A program made the position numbers and the translations under genes. A DNA stretch of 64,000 nucleotides from Streptomyces tateyamensis (GTDB lineage: Bacteria > Actinomycetota > Actinomycetes > Streptomycetales > Streptomycetaceae). Position 1 is the stretch's first letter. The number at the start of each line of letters is the position of its first letter. The stretch lies in contig NZ_PYBW01000011.1 of NCBI RefSeq assembly GCF_003205575.1, positions 73,012 to 137,011 of the forward strand, in the 5' to 3' direction. Positions 23,523-32,329 of the stretch are shown in pieces. Below the pieces are notes generated by a model. That model ran no database searches. It worked only from the letters and a program-made list of their open reading frames with translations, and was not told the DNA's origin.

Positions 23523-24302
23523 TCAGCCGGAGATCGCCGGAGCCTGCGGCGCGCTCACGTCGTAGGTCCTGGCCTGCTGCTTCAACAGGGCCTTCAGGAC
23601 CACCGACTTGCGCTCGGTGTCCTCCGGCGAGCCCCACCGCACCGTGGTGCCGTCGGCCAGATGCAGTTCGATGTCGTCATACGAACGGACCAACAGCGCC
23701 GGGGACCGCTGGGCCAGTTCGGGCGGCAGGCCGGCGGCCACCCGGACCGCACCGCGGACCAGTTCGGCCGGCGGCAGCACCGCCGAGGCGTCCTGGGCGG
23801 ACTGGCTCAGCTGCAGCTCGACCACCGGCACCCCGGACGGCGGGGCGGCCTCGGTGGCGAAGCTCACTCCACTTGCATCTATTTGAGTGAACTTGCCATC
23901 AGAACCCTTGACAGCAGCGACGGCAGTCCGCTCAACCACCTTGACCCGCAGTGTGTGCGGCCAGCCGCGCCACACCTCGGCCTTGGCCACCCGCGGGATC
24001 GCCTCCACCCGGTGCTGCACCGCGTCGAGGTCGACCCGGGCCAGCGGCCCGTGCTGCACCGGTCCTATCGCGTCCCGGATCGCGTCCACCGTCAACTGGT
24101 CGTTGCGCAGGCCCTGGACGGCGACCGTGCGGACGTCGAGCACCGAGGAGAAGAAGACCAGCCAGCCGGCCGTCGCGAGCACCCCGGCGACCAGGGCGCT
24201 GAGCACCACGACCCCCCGCCGCGACAGCCGCAGCGGGGGGTGTTCCTGCTCGTCCTCCTCGAACTCGGTGTCCGGGGACGACGGGGCGAGCTGGTCAGCC
24301 AC
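23523..24302 (-). CDS. ftsQ: Cell division protein FtsQ
   Basis: The 259-aa bitopic division protein has an acidic cytoplasmic N-terminus (DTEFEEDEQEHPPLRLSRR), one membrane helix (GVVVLSALVAGVLATAGWLVFF, about 30-52) and an extracellular POTRA domain (VRTVAVQGLRNDQLTVDAIRDAIGP). The DivIB/FtsQ domain follows (RVAKAEVWRGWPHTLRVKVVERTAVA). It belongs to the FtsQ-FtsL-FtsB septal complex. The GTG at 24302 lies 8 bp inside the 3' end of murG, so translation is probably coupled. Confidence 0.95.
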   Translation of the reverse strand: MADQLAPSSPDTEFEEDEQEHPPLRLSRRGVVVLSALVAGVLATAGWLVFFSSVLDVRTVAVQGLRNDQLTVDAIRDAIGPVQHGPLARVDLDAVQHRVEAIPRVAKAEVWRGWPHTLRVKVVERTAVAAVKGSDGKFTQIDASGVSFATEAAPPSGVPVVELQLSQSAQDASAVLPPAELVRGAVRVAAGLPPELAQRSPALLVRSYDDIELHLADGTTVRWGSPEDTERKSVVLKALLKQQARTYDVSAPQAPAISG

Positions 24303-25401
24303 GGCGGCGGCCGGTCCTCGCCGCCTCGATCGCCTCGTAGACCATGCCGACCAGCAGGTCGTCGGCGTCCCGGCGGCCGAACTCGGCGGCCGCCCGGCTC
24401 ATGTCCCACAGCCGCTGCGGGTCGGTCAGCACCGGCAGCACGTTGCGCAGCACCCAGTCCGGGGTCAGCTCCGCGTCGTCCACCAGCAGGCCGCCGCCGG
24501 CCTTGACCATCGGCTGGGCGTTCAGCCGCTGCTCACCGTTGCCGATCGGCAGCGGCACGAAGGCGGCCGGCAGGCCGACCGCGGCCAGCTCGGCCACCGT
24601 CATCGCCCCGGCCCGGCAGAGCATCAGGTCGGCGGCGGCGTACGCCAGGTCCATCCGGTCCACGTAGGGCAGCGCGCGGTAGGGCGGCATGCCCGGGATG
24701 TCGTCGATCTGCGGCAGCTCGTTCTTCGGGCCGACCGCGTGCAGGATCTGCACCCCGTACTGCTGCAGCCGCGGCGCGATCGCCTGCACCGTCTCGTTCA
24801 GCCGCCGCGCGCCCTGCGAGCCGCCGGAGACCAGCAGGGTGGGCAGGCGCTGGTCCAGGCCGAAGTAGTGCCGGGCCTCGGGACGGGTGGCGTTGCGGTC
24901 CAGGGTGGCGATGGTGCGGCGCAGCGGGATGCCGATGTACCGCGAGTCGCGCAGCTTGCTGTCCGGGGTGGAGACGGCGACGAAGTCGCTGTACCGGGCC
25001 CCGATCTTGTTGGCCAGGCCCGGGCGGGCGTTGGCCTCGTGCACCACGATCGGCACCCCGGCCCGCTTGGCCGCCAGGTAGGCGGGCATCGCCACGTAGC
25101 CGCCGAAGCCGACCACCGCGTCGGCCTTGACCCGCTCGATGATCTCCTGGGCGGCCCGCACCGTGCCGCGCAGCCGGCCCGGCACGGTGATCAGCTCGGG
25201 GGTCGGCTTGCGGGGCAGCGGCACCGCCGGGATCAGCTCCAGCTGGTAGCCGCGCTCCGGGACCAGCCGGGTCTCCAGGCCGCGCTCGGTCCCCAGCGCC
25301 GTGATGCCGATGCTGGGGTCGTGCCTGCGCAGTGCGTCCGCGAGCGCCATGGCCGGCTCGATGTGACCGGCGGTGCCTCCGCCGGCGAGTACGACATGCA
25401 C
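24295..25401 (-). CDS. murG: UDP-GlcNAc--lipid I GlcNAc transferase MurG
   Basis: The 368-aa peripheral membrane GT-B enzyme converts lipid I to lipid II on the cytoplasmic face. Diagnostic motifs are the N-terminal GGGTAGHIEPAMALA, GFGGYVAMPAYLAA, HEANARPGLANK, the C-terminal SGGSQGARRLN, and CRAGAMTVAELAAVGLPAAFVPLP. A 6-nt gap separates it from ftsW upstream. Confidence 0.97.
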   Translation of the reverse strand: MHVVLAGGGTAGHIEPAMALADALRRHDPSIGITALGTERGLETRLVPERGYQLELIPAVPLPRKPTPELITVPGRLRGTVRAAQEIIERVKADAVVGFGGYVAMPAYLAAKRAGVPIVVHEANARPGLANKIGARYSDFVAVSTPDSKLRDSRYIGIPLRRTIATLDRNATRPEARHYFGLDQRLPTLLVSGGSQGARRLNETVQAIAPRLQQYGVQILHAVGPKNELPQIDDIPGMPPYRALPYVDRMDLAYAAADLMLCRAGAMTVAELAAVGLPAAFVPLPIGNGEQRLNAQPMVKAGGGLLVDDAELTPDWVLRNVLPVLTDPQRLWDMSRAAAEFGRRDADDLLVGMVYEAIEAARTGRRRG

Positions 25402-25407
25402 CGAAAT

Positions 25408-26769
25408 TCACCGCTCCCTGCGCGGCCCCGGGGCCGGCGCTGTGGTTCGTCGTCGTGGCAGCACCCGGCGCAGGCCTGTCCTGAACCGGGACTTCGAACT
25501 CCGGGCGGCCAGGGCCGCCTTGGCCCCCGGGACGCTGCGCGCGAAGCAGAGCAGTGTCCCGACGGCCGTCATGGCGGACAGCATGGCGGATCCCCCGTAG
25601 GAGAACAGCGGCAGGGGTACACCCGCGATCGGGAGCAGTCCCAGTGCCGACCCCAGGTTGATCACGGCCTGGGCCATGATCCACGTGGTGGCGGCGCCCG
25701 CGGCGTACCTGACGAAGGAGTCCCTCGTGCCGATGGCCACTCGGATACCCGCATACCCTAGTGCCGCGAAGAGACCGATCACCGACAGCGTCCCCACCAG
25801 ACCGATCTCCTCGCCGGTGGCGGCGAAGATGAAGTCGGTGTGCGCCTCGGGCAGCTGACCCCACTTCTCGTAACCGGCCCCGAGGCCGGTGCCGAACGGA
25901 CCGCCCAGGCCCAGCGCGTAGAGGCCGTGCAGCGCCTGGAAGCAGTCGTGGTCCGGGGTCTGCTTGGTGATCCCGATGCAGGCGAGCCGGTCCAGCCGGT
26001 GCGGCACCGTGATGATCAGCGCGGTGCAGGCCACCACGGCGATGCCCAGGGTGGCGACGAAGAGCCGCAGCGGGGCGCCGACCATCCACAGCAGCGCGAA
26101 GACCATGGCGACCAGGATCATCGAGGTGCCCATGTCGCCGCCGAGCATGATCAGCATCAGCAGCACCAGCGCGCCCGGGACCAGCGGCACCAGCAGGTGC
26201 TTCCACTGGGTCAGGGTGCCCGCCTTCTGCTTGCGGGCCAGCAGGTCGGCCGCCCAGAGCAGCAGCGCCAGCTTGGCGAACTCCGAGGGCTGGACCTGGA
26301 AGAAGCCGAAGTTCAGCCAGTTCCGGTTGCCGTTGACCTTCATCCCGATGCCGGGGATGGCCACCAGCACCATGAGGCCGATCGATCCGAGCAGCACCGG
26401 GTAGGCCAGCACCCGGTGCACGCCCACCGGCACCCGGGCCGCGGCCACCAGCAGCACCGAGCCGAGGATCACCGCGACCAGCTGCTTGCGGAAGTAGTAC
26501 GGGCCCGGCAGACCCTGGTGGATCGCGGTGATGTTGGACGAGGAGAAGACCATCACCAAGCCCAGCACCAGCAGCAGCGAGGCCGAACCCAGGATCAGGT
26601 AGTACGGCGTCAACGGCCGGTTCAGGGTCCAGCGCAGCCGCTCCCGCAGCGCCTTGAGCCGCCCGATCGCGCCCTCGGTCTTGAAGACCGTGGTGGTCGC
26701 CGAGATCAGCGCCGGGCCCTGCTGCTGTTGCGGCGGCGCGGAGGCCTCCGCCCTGGTCTGACCCGCCAC
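25408..26769 (-). CDS. ftsW: Septal peptidoglycan polymerase FtsW
   Basis: This is a 453-aa SEDS-family glycosyltransferase with about ten membrane helices after a 50-residue cytoplasmic N-terminus containing a QQQQ tract. SEDS motifs include NRNWLNFGFFQVQPSEFAKLALLLWAADLL, the large extracellular loop with GLYALGLGGPFGTGLGAGYEKWGQLPEAHTDFIFAATGEEIGLVG, and GVPLPLFSYGGSAML. It should work with FtsI, encoded 5.5 kb upstream in the same cluster. The basic C-terminus (RFRTGLRRVLPRRR) is cytoplasmic. Confidence 0.96.
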   Translation of the reverse strand: MAGQTRAEASAPPQQQQGPALISATTTVFKTEGAIGRLKALRERLRWTLNRPLTPYYLILGSASLLLVLGLVMVFSSSNITAIHQGLPGPYYFRKQLVAVILGSVLLVAAARVPVGVHRVLAYPVLLGSIGLMVLVAIPGIGMKVNGNRNWLNFGFFQVQPSEFAKLALLLWAADLLARKQKAGTLTQWKHLLVPLVPGALVLLMLIMLGGDMGTSMILVAMVFALLWMVGAPLRLFVATLGIAVVACTALIITVPHRLDRLACIGITKQTPDHDCFQALHGLYALGLGGPFGTGLGAGYEKWGQLPEAHTDFIFAATGEEIGLVGTLSVIGLFAALGYAGIRVAIGTRDSFVRYAAGAATTWIMAQAVINLGSALGLLPIAGVPLPLFSYGGSAMLSAMTAVGTLLCFARSVPGAKAALAARSSKSRFRTGLRRVLPRRRTTAPAPGPRRER

Positions 26770-26797
26770 CGCGCCGCCCCTCCTGATGTCTGCCTCG

Positions 26798-28213
26798 TTA
26801 CTGCGTCAGTCCCCGCACCGCCTCGGCGAACAGGTCGCCCCGTTCGCCGTAATTGGTGAACATGTCCATCGAGGCGCAGGCCGGGGCCAGCAGCACGGTA
26901 TCGCCCGGTCTGGCGAGTTCGGCGGCGGCTCGGACCACCTCCGCCATCGCCACCGCGCCAGTGTGGCCCTCGGCCGCTTCGATCACCGGCACATCCGGGG
27001 CGTGTCGCGCCAGCGCCTGGCGGACCAGCGCCCGGTCGGCGCCGATCAGCACCACCCCGCGCAACCGGGCCGCCGCGCCCTGCACCAGCTCGTCGAAGGT
27101 GGCGCCCTTGGCCAGTCCGCCGGCGATCCAGACGATGGACTCGTAGGCGCGCAACGAGGCTGCGGCGGCATGGGTGTTGGTGGCCTTGGAGTCGTCCACC
27201 CAGCTCACCCCGGCCACCTCGGCCACCAGCGCGATCCGGTGCGCGTCGGGGCGGAAGGCGCGCAGCCCCTCGCGGACCGCCTTGGCGTCCACGCCGTAGG
27301 CGCGGGCCAGCGCGGCGGCCGCCAGCGCGTTGGTGATGTTGTGCGGGGCCGGCGGGTGGACGTCCGAGACGGCGCCGAGCTCGGCGGCGTTCTTGGCCCG
27401 GTCCGGCACGAAGGCGCGGTCCACCAGCAGGCCGTCCACCACACCGAAGTTGGAGACGCCGGGGGCCTGCAGGCCGAAGCCGATGGCCCGGCAGCCCTCC
27501 TCGACGTCCGCCTCGCGGACCAGTTCCTCGGTCGCGGGGTCGGCCAGGTTGTAGACGCAGGCCACCTGGTTGCCCTGGAAGATCCGGCCCTTGTCGGCGG
27601 CGTAGGCCGCCATCGAGCCGTGCCAGTCCAGGTGGTCCGGGGCCAGGTTGAGCACGGCTGCGGAGTGCACCCGCAGCGAGGGGGCCCAGTGCAGCTGGTA
27701 GCTGGACAGCTCGACCGCGAGCACGTCGTACGGCTCCTCGGCCAGCACCGCGTCCAGCACCGAGACGCCCACGTTGCCCACCGCGGCGGTCCGCTTGCCG
27801 GCCGCCGTCAGGATCGAGGCGAGCATCTGGACCGTGGTGGTCTTGCCGTTGGTGCCGGTGACGGCCAGCCAGGGGGCCGGCTCACCGGTGCCGGGCAGCG
27901 GCCTGCGCAGCTGCCAGGCGAGCTCGACGTCGCCCCACACGGGCACGCCGGCCGCCTCGGCGGCCTGGAAGAGCGGGCTGCTCGGCGGCCAGCCGGGCGA
28001 GGTGACGACCAGTCGGGTGCCCTCGGGCAGGCTCGCGCCGTCGCCCAGGCGCACCGTGATGCCCGCCAGTTCGGCGGCGCGGTCGCGCAGTACCGGGCTG
28101 TCGCCGCCGTCCACCACGGTGACCTCGGCGCCCAGGTCGCGCAGCACCCGGGCCGCGCTGACCCCCGAGACCCCCAGGCCGGCCACCACGACCGGAAGTT
28201 GCTGCCACTGCAT
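26798..28213 (-). CDS. murD: UDP-MurNAc-L-alanine--D-glutamate ligase
   Basis: The 471-aa cytoplasmic ligase adds D-Glu to UDP-MurNAc-L-Ala. A Rossmann-like N-terminus (VVVAGLGVSGVSAARVLRDLGAEVTVVD) binds the uridine nucleotide. The ATP loop is AVTGTNGKTTTVQMLASIL, followed by NLAPDHLDWHGSMAAYAADKGRIF and WVDDSKATNTHAAAASLRAY, all MurD signatures. Its ATG shares one base with the mraY stop (TGATG). Confidence 0.97.
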   Translation of the reverse strand: MQWQQLPVVVAGLGVSGVSAARVLRDLGAEVTVVDGGDSPVLRDRAAELAGITVRLGDGASLPEGTRLVVTSPGWPPSSPLFQAAEAAGVPVWGDVELAWQLRRPLPGTGEPAPWLAVTGTNGKTTTVQMLASILTAAGKRTAAVGNVGVSVLDAVLAEEPYDVLAVELSSYQLHWAPSLRVHSAAVLNLAPDHLDWHGSMAAYAADKGRIFQGNQVACVYNLADPATEELVREADVEEGCRAIGFGLQAPGVSNFGVVDGLLVDRAFVPDRAKNAAELGAVSDVHPPAPHNITNALAAAALARAYGVDAKAVREGLRAFRPDAHRIALVAEVAGVSWVDDSKATNTHAAAASLRAYESIVWIAGGLAKGATFDELVQGAAARLRGVVLIGADRALVRQALARHAPDVPVIEAAEGHTGAVAMAEVVRAAAELARPGDTVLLAPACASMDMFTNYGERGDLFAEAVRGLTQ

Positions 28214-29274
28214 CAGTTGGTCACCCAGCCCGCGTAGAAGAGGCCGAGGCCGACCGCGACGCACAGGCCCTGGATGATCCAGAACCGCACCACGATCAGC
28301 ACTTCGCTCCAGCCCTTGAGTTCGAAGTGGTGTTGCAGTGGCGCCATCTTGAAGACGCGCTTGCCGGTCATCCGGAACGAGCCGACCTGGATGACCACCG
28401 AGAGGGTGATGATCACGAACAGGCCGCCGAGCAGCGCCAGCAGCAGCTCGGTGCGCGAGCAGATGGCCAGGCCGGCCAGCGCGCCGCCGAGGGCCAGCGA
28501 ACCGGTGTCGCCCATGAAGATCTTGGCCGGCGAGGTGTTCCACCACAGGAAGCCGAAGCAGGAGCCCATCAGCGCGGAGGCCACCACCGCCAGGTCCAGC
28601 GGGTCGCGCACCTCGTAGCACTTGGCGGTGGCGGTGATCACGTTGGCGCAGCTCTGGTTGTACTCCCAGACGCCGATGAAGGTGTAGGCGCCGAACACCA
28701 CCACCGAGGCACCGGTGGCCAGGCCGTCCAGACCGTCCGTCAGGTTCACGCCGTTCGACATCGCCGCGATCATGAAGTACGCGAACATCACGAACAGCAC
28801 CGGCCCGATGGACCAGCTGAAGTCCTCGACGAAGGACAGGTGGGTGGAGGCCGGGGTGATCCCGCGGCTGTCGGAGAACTGCAGCGACAGGATCGCGAAG
28901 CCCAGGGCGACGATCGACTGGCCGGCCAGCTTCGCCTTGGCCCGCAGGCCCAGCGAGCGGCGCTTGACCACCTTGATGTAGTCGTCCAGGAAGCCGACCA
29001 GGCCGAGGCCGGCCAGCAGGAAGAGCACCAGCAGGCCGGAGGCGCGCGGCGCCGTCCCGACGATCGCCTTGGTCGCGAAGTAGGCGACCAGGGTGGCCAG
29101 GATGAAGGCGATGCCGCCCATGGTGGGCGTGCCCTTCTTGCTGTGGTGCGCCTTGGGGCCGTCGTCCCGGATGTACTGCCCGTAGCCGTTCTTGGCCAGC
29201 AGCTTGATCAGGGCCGGGGTGCCGAACAGCGACAGCACCAGTCCGATCATGCCGGAGAACAGGATCTGCTTCAC
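28213..29274 (-). CDS. mraY: Phospho-MurNAc-pentapeptide transferase
   Basis: The 353-aa membrane enzyme makes lipid I from UDP-MurNAc-pentapeptide and undecaprenyl phosphate. It has about ten helices. Signatures are [12 protein letters not shown], the metal-binding [70 protein letters not shown], and [18 protein letters not shown] 29274 overlaps the murF stop (GTGA). Confidence 0.97.
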   Translation of the reverse strand: MKQILFSGMIGLVLSLFGTPALIKLLAKNGYGQYIRDDGPKAHHSKKGTPTMGGIAFILATLVAYFATKAIVGTAPRASGLLVLFLLAGLGLVGFLDDYIKVVKRRSLGLRAKAKLAGQSIVALGFAILSLQFSDSRGITPASTHLSFVEDFSWSIGPVLFVMFAYFMIAAMSNGVNLTDGLDGLATGASVVVFGAYTFIGVWEYNQSCANVITATAKCYEVRDPLDLAVVASALMGSCFGFLWWNTSPAKIFMGDTGSLALGGALAGLAICSRTELLLALLGGLFVIITLSVVIQVGSFRMTGKRVFKMAPLQHHFELKGWSEVLIVVRFWIIQGLCVAVGLGLFYAGWVTN

Positions 29275-30677
29275 CGGACGGCACCGTCCGCGAGCAGCGC
29301 CTCGGCCACCTTCTCCAGACCCACCGAGCGGCTGGCCTTCACCAGCACCACGTCCCCGGGCCGCAGCTGACCGCGCAGCAGCTCAACTGCCGCGTCCGCG
29401 TCGGACACCAGCACCGACTCCTCACCCCACGAACCTTCGTTCCTCGCGCCCAGTTCCATGCAGGCCGCCTCGCGTCCACCCACCGCCACCAGCTTGGTGA
29501 CGTCGAGTCGGACCGCGAGCCGTCCGATGGCGTCGTGCTCGGCCAGGCTCTCCTCGCCGAGCTCCCGCATCTCGCCGAGCACCGCCCAGGTACGGCGGCG
29601 CTCCGAGCCGCGGCCGCCGATCGAGACCAGCGCGCGCAGCGCGGCCCGCATCGACTCCGGGTTCGCGTTGTACGCGTCGTTCACGACGGTGACCCCATCG
29701 GCCCGGTCGACGACCTCCATGCGCATGCGGGACAGCGCACCCGCCTCGCCGAGGGCTGCGGCGGTGTCGTCGACGGACAGTCCGAGCTCCATCGCCACCG
29801 CAGCGGCGGCGAGGGCGTTCGAGACGTGGTGCTCACCGTACAGGCGCAGCCGTACCGGAGCGGAACCGGCCGGGGTGGTCAGCGTGAACGATGGACGGCC
29901 GGTGGAGTCCAGGCGAACGTCCTGTGCTCTCACGTGGGCGTCCCGGCTCTCGCCGAAGTAGACCACCCGGGCCCGGGTGCGCTCGGCCATCGCCCGCACC
30001 AGCGGATCGTCGGCGTTGAGCACCGCGACGCCCTCGGCCGGCAGCGACTCCACCAGCTCGCCCTTGGCCTCGGCGATCGCCTCCTTGGAGCCGAACTCCC
30101 CCAGGTGCGCGGAGCCGACGTTGAGCACCAGGCCGATCGTGGGGCGGGCCAGCGAGCACAGGTAGGCGATGTCGCCCTTGTGCCGGGCGCCCATCTCCAG
30201 CACCAGGTGGCGGGTGGACTCCTCGACCCGGGTCGCGGTCATCGGGAAGCCCAGCTCGTTGTTGAGCGAGCCCTCGGTGTAGACGGTCGGGCCGGCCTTG
30301 CCGAGCAGTTGGGCGATCAGGTCCTTGGTGCTGGTCTTGCCGGCCGAGCCGGTCAGCGCCACCAGGTGGACCCCGCCGGCCTTGGCGATGACGGCTTGGG
30401 CCAGCCTGCCCATCGCGTCCTGCACGTCGGCGACCAGCACCGCGGGCACCCCGACCGGGCGCTGGGCCAGCACCGCGACCGCACCGGCCGCGACCGCGCG
30501 CCCCGCGTAGTCGTGCCCGTCCACCTGCTCGCCGCGGAAGGCCGCGAACAGCCCGCCGGGCGCCGCCTTGCGCGAGTCGATCGCCAGCGGCGCGGTCACC
30601 ACGGTCTGCGGCTCGGCGCCGTCCACCAGCTCGCCGCCGGTCGCGGCGGCCACCTCGGCCAGGGTCAGTGCGATCAC
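29271..30677 (-). CDS. murF: UDP-MurNAc-tripeptide--D-Ala-D-Ala ligase
   Basis: The 468-aa ligase attaches D-Ala-D-Ala to the UDP-MurNAc tripeptide. The ATP loop is [48 protein letters not shown] and [16 protein letters not shown] are MurF-specific motifs. The start is GTG 30677, overlapping the murE stop (GTGA). Confidence 0.97.
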   Translation of the reverse strand: MIALTLAEVAAATGGELVDGAEPQTVVTAPLAIDSRKAAPGGLFAAFRGEQVDGHDYAGRAVAAGAVAVLAQRPVGVPAVLVADVQDAMGRLAQAVIAKAGGVHLVALTGSAGKTSTKDLIAQLLGKAGPTVYTEGSLNNELGFPMTATRVEESTRHLVLEMGARHKGDIAYLCSLARPTIGLVLNVGSAHLGEFGSKEAIAEAKGELVESLPAEGVAVLNADDPLVRAMAERTRARVVYFGESRDAHVRAQDVRLDSTGRPSFTLTTPAGSAPVRLRLYGEHHVSNALAAAAVAMELGLSVDDTAAALGEAGALSRMRMEVVDRADGVTVVNDAYNANPESMRAALRALVSIGGRGSERRRTWAVLGEMRELGEESLAEHDAIGRLAVRLDVTKLVAVGGREAACMELGARNEGSWGEESVLVSDADAAVELLRGQLRPGDVVLVKASRSVGLEKVAEALLADGAVR

Positions 30678-32326
30678 GGCTGCTCCACTCCTCGGTGCTC
30701 GGCCATCGCGGGCCGTTCGGGCTGTGCGTGCACGATCGCCTCGCGCAGCACCTCCCGGTCGTCGAACGGGCGGACCTCGCCCTTCACGTACTGGCCGAGC
30801 TCGTGGCCCTTGCCGGCCACCAGCACGGTGTCCCCCGGGTGGGCCCGGGCCACCGCGTCGGCGATCGCCTCGCTGCGGTCCGGCACCACCAGCACCTCGC
30901 CGCGCTCGCCCTCGGGCACCTCCACGGCACCGCCCAGCATGCTGGCCAGGATCGCCAGGCTGTCCTCGGAGCGCGGGTTGTCGCTGGTCAGCACGGCGGT
31001 GTCGGCCAGCCGGGCGGCGATCGCCCCCATCGGTGCGCGCTTGAACGGGTCCCGGTCGCCGCCGCAGCCCACCACCACGTGCAGCCGGCCCTTGGTGACC
31101 TCGCGCAGCGAGGCGAGTACCGCGCGCAGCGCGTCCGGCTTGTGCGCGTAGTCCACCACCGCGACGAACGGCTGGCCGGCGTCCACCCGCTCCAGCCGGC
31201 CCGGCACCCCGGGAACCGCGGCCACCCCGGCCACCGCCTGCTCCAGCGGCAGCCCGGCGGTGACCAGCGCGGTGATCGCGGCCAGCGCGTTGGCGACGTT
31301 GAACGGGCCGGGCAGCGGCACCGCGGCCGGGGCCGACTGCCCGTCAGGTCCGAGCACCCGGAAGGTGGAGCCGGTCGGGCCGAGCTCGACGTCGGCCACC
31401 CGCCAGTCGGCCTCCGGACGGCCGGTGGCCGAGAAGCCGACGACCGGGATGGCGGCCTCGCCGGCCAGCCGGCGGCCGTACTCGTCGTCGAGGTTGACCA
31501 CGCCCACCCGGCTGCGCCCCGCCTCGAAGAGCCGGGCCTTGGCGCGGAAGTAGTCCTCCATGTCCGGGTGGAAGTCCAGGTGCTCCGGCGTCAGGTTGTT
31601 GAACACCGCCACGTCGTAGCCGACCCCGTCGGCCCGGCCGTAGACCAGCGCGTGGCTGGAGACCTCCATCACCACCGCGTCGGCGCCGCGCTCGCGCATC
31701 ACCGCGAGGATCGCGTGCAGGTCGGTGGCCTCGGGGGTGGTCCGCTCGCTCTTGATCCGCTCGCTGCCGACCCGCATCTCCACCGTGCCGATCACCCCGG
31801 GGACGCGGCCGCAGCCGCGCAGGCCGCCCTCCACCAGGTAGGAGGTGGTGGTCTTGCCGTTGGTCCCGGTGATGCCGATGGTCAGCAGCGCCTGCGACGG
31901 GTCGCCGTAGACCCGGGCGGCCAGCCGGCCCATCCAGGCCCGCGGCTGGTCCACCACCAGCAGCGGCACCGCCAGGCCCGCCGCCTGCTCGGCGCCGGCC
32001 GGATCGGTCAGCACCGCGACCGCGCCGGCCGCGGCGGCCGTGTCGGCGAAGGCGGCGCCGTGGTGGTTGGCTCCGGCGAAGGCCACGTACACGTCGCCCG
32101 GACGGACCGCGCGGGAGTCGTGCGTGACGCCGGTCACCGGGGCGCCCTCGATCGGGGGCAGGCCCAGCAACTCGGCCAGCTCCGCCAGCGGGACGGGCGC
32201 GGTGGCGGCCGGCCGCGGCGGGCTCACCCTGGTTTGGTCTGATTTCGGCACGGCGGGCAGGGTATCCGGCCCGGGGCGGTGGAGGCCAAGCGAGGCGGAT
32301 TCGGGCTGGGCGGATTCAGGCTGCAC
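30674..32326 (-). CDS. murE: UDP-MurNAc-L-Ala-D-Glu--diaminopimelate ligase
   Basis: The 550-aa ligase adds diaminopimelate. The ATP loop is GITGTNGKTTTSYLVEGGL; ERTTPEATDLHAIL, EVSSHALVYGR and NLTPEHLDFHPDMEDYF follow. The substrate motif is SDNPRSED, the DNPR form shared by DAP-adding MurE enzymes. This does not by itself separate LL- from meso-DAP use, so it cannot distinguish Streptomyces from Kitasatospora. The first 40 residues form a nonconserved extension; GTG 32326 lies 3 nt after the ftsI stop, and internal starts are possible. Confidence 0.95.
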   Translation of the reverse strand: MQPESAQPESASLGLHRPGPDTLPAVPKSDQTRVSPPRPAATAPVPLAELAELLGLPPIEGAPVTGVTHDSRAVRPGDVYVAFAGANHHGAAFADTAAAAGAVAVLTDPAGAEQAAGLAVPLLVVDQPRAWMGRLAARVYGDPSQALLTIGITGTNGKTTTSYLVEGGLRGCGRVPGVIGTVEMRVGSERIKSERTTPEATDLHAILAVMRERGADAVVMEVSSHALVYGRADGVGYDVAVFNNLTPEHLDFHPDMEDYFRAKARLFEAGRSRVGVVNLDDEYGRRLAGEAAIPVVGFSATGRPEADWRVADVELGPTGSTFRVLGPDGQSAPAAVPLPGPFNVANALAAITALVTAGLPLEQAVAGVAAVPGVPGRLERVDAGQPFVAVVDYAHKPDALRAVLASLREVTKGRLHVVVGCGGDRDPFKRAPMGAIAARLADTAVLTSDNPRSEDSLAILASMLGGAVEVPEGERGEVLVVPDRSEAIADAVARAHPGDTVLVAGKGHELGQYVKGEVRPFDDREVLREAIVHAQPERPAMAEHRGVEQP

Positions 32327-32329
32327 GGT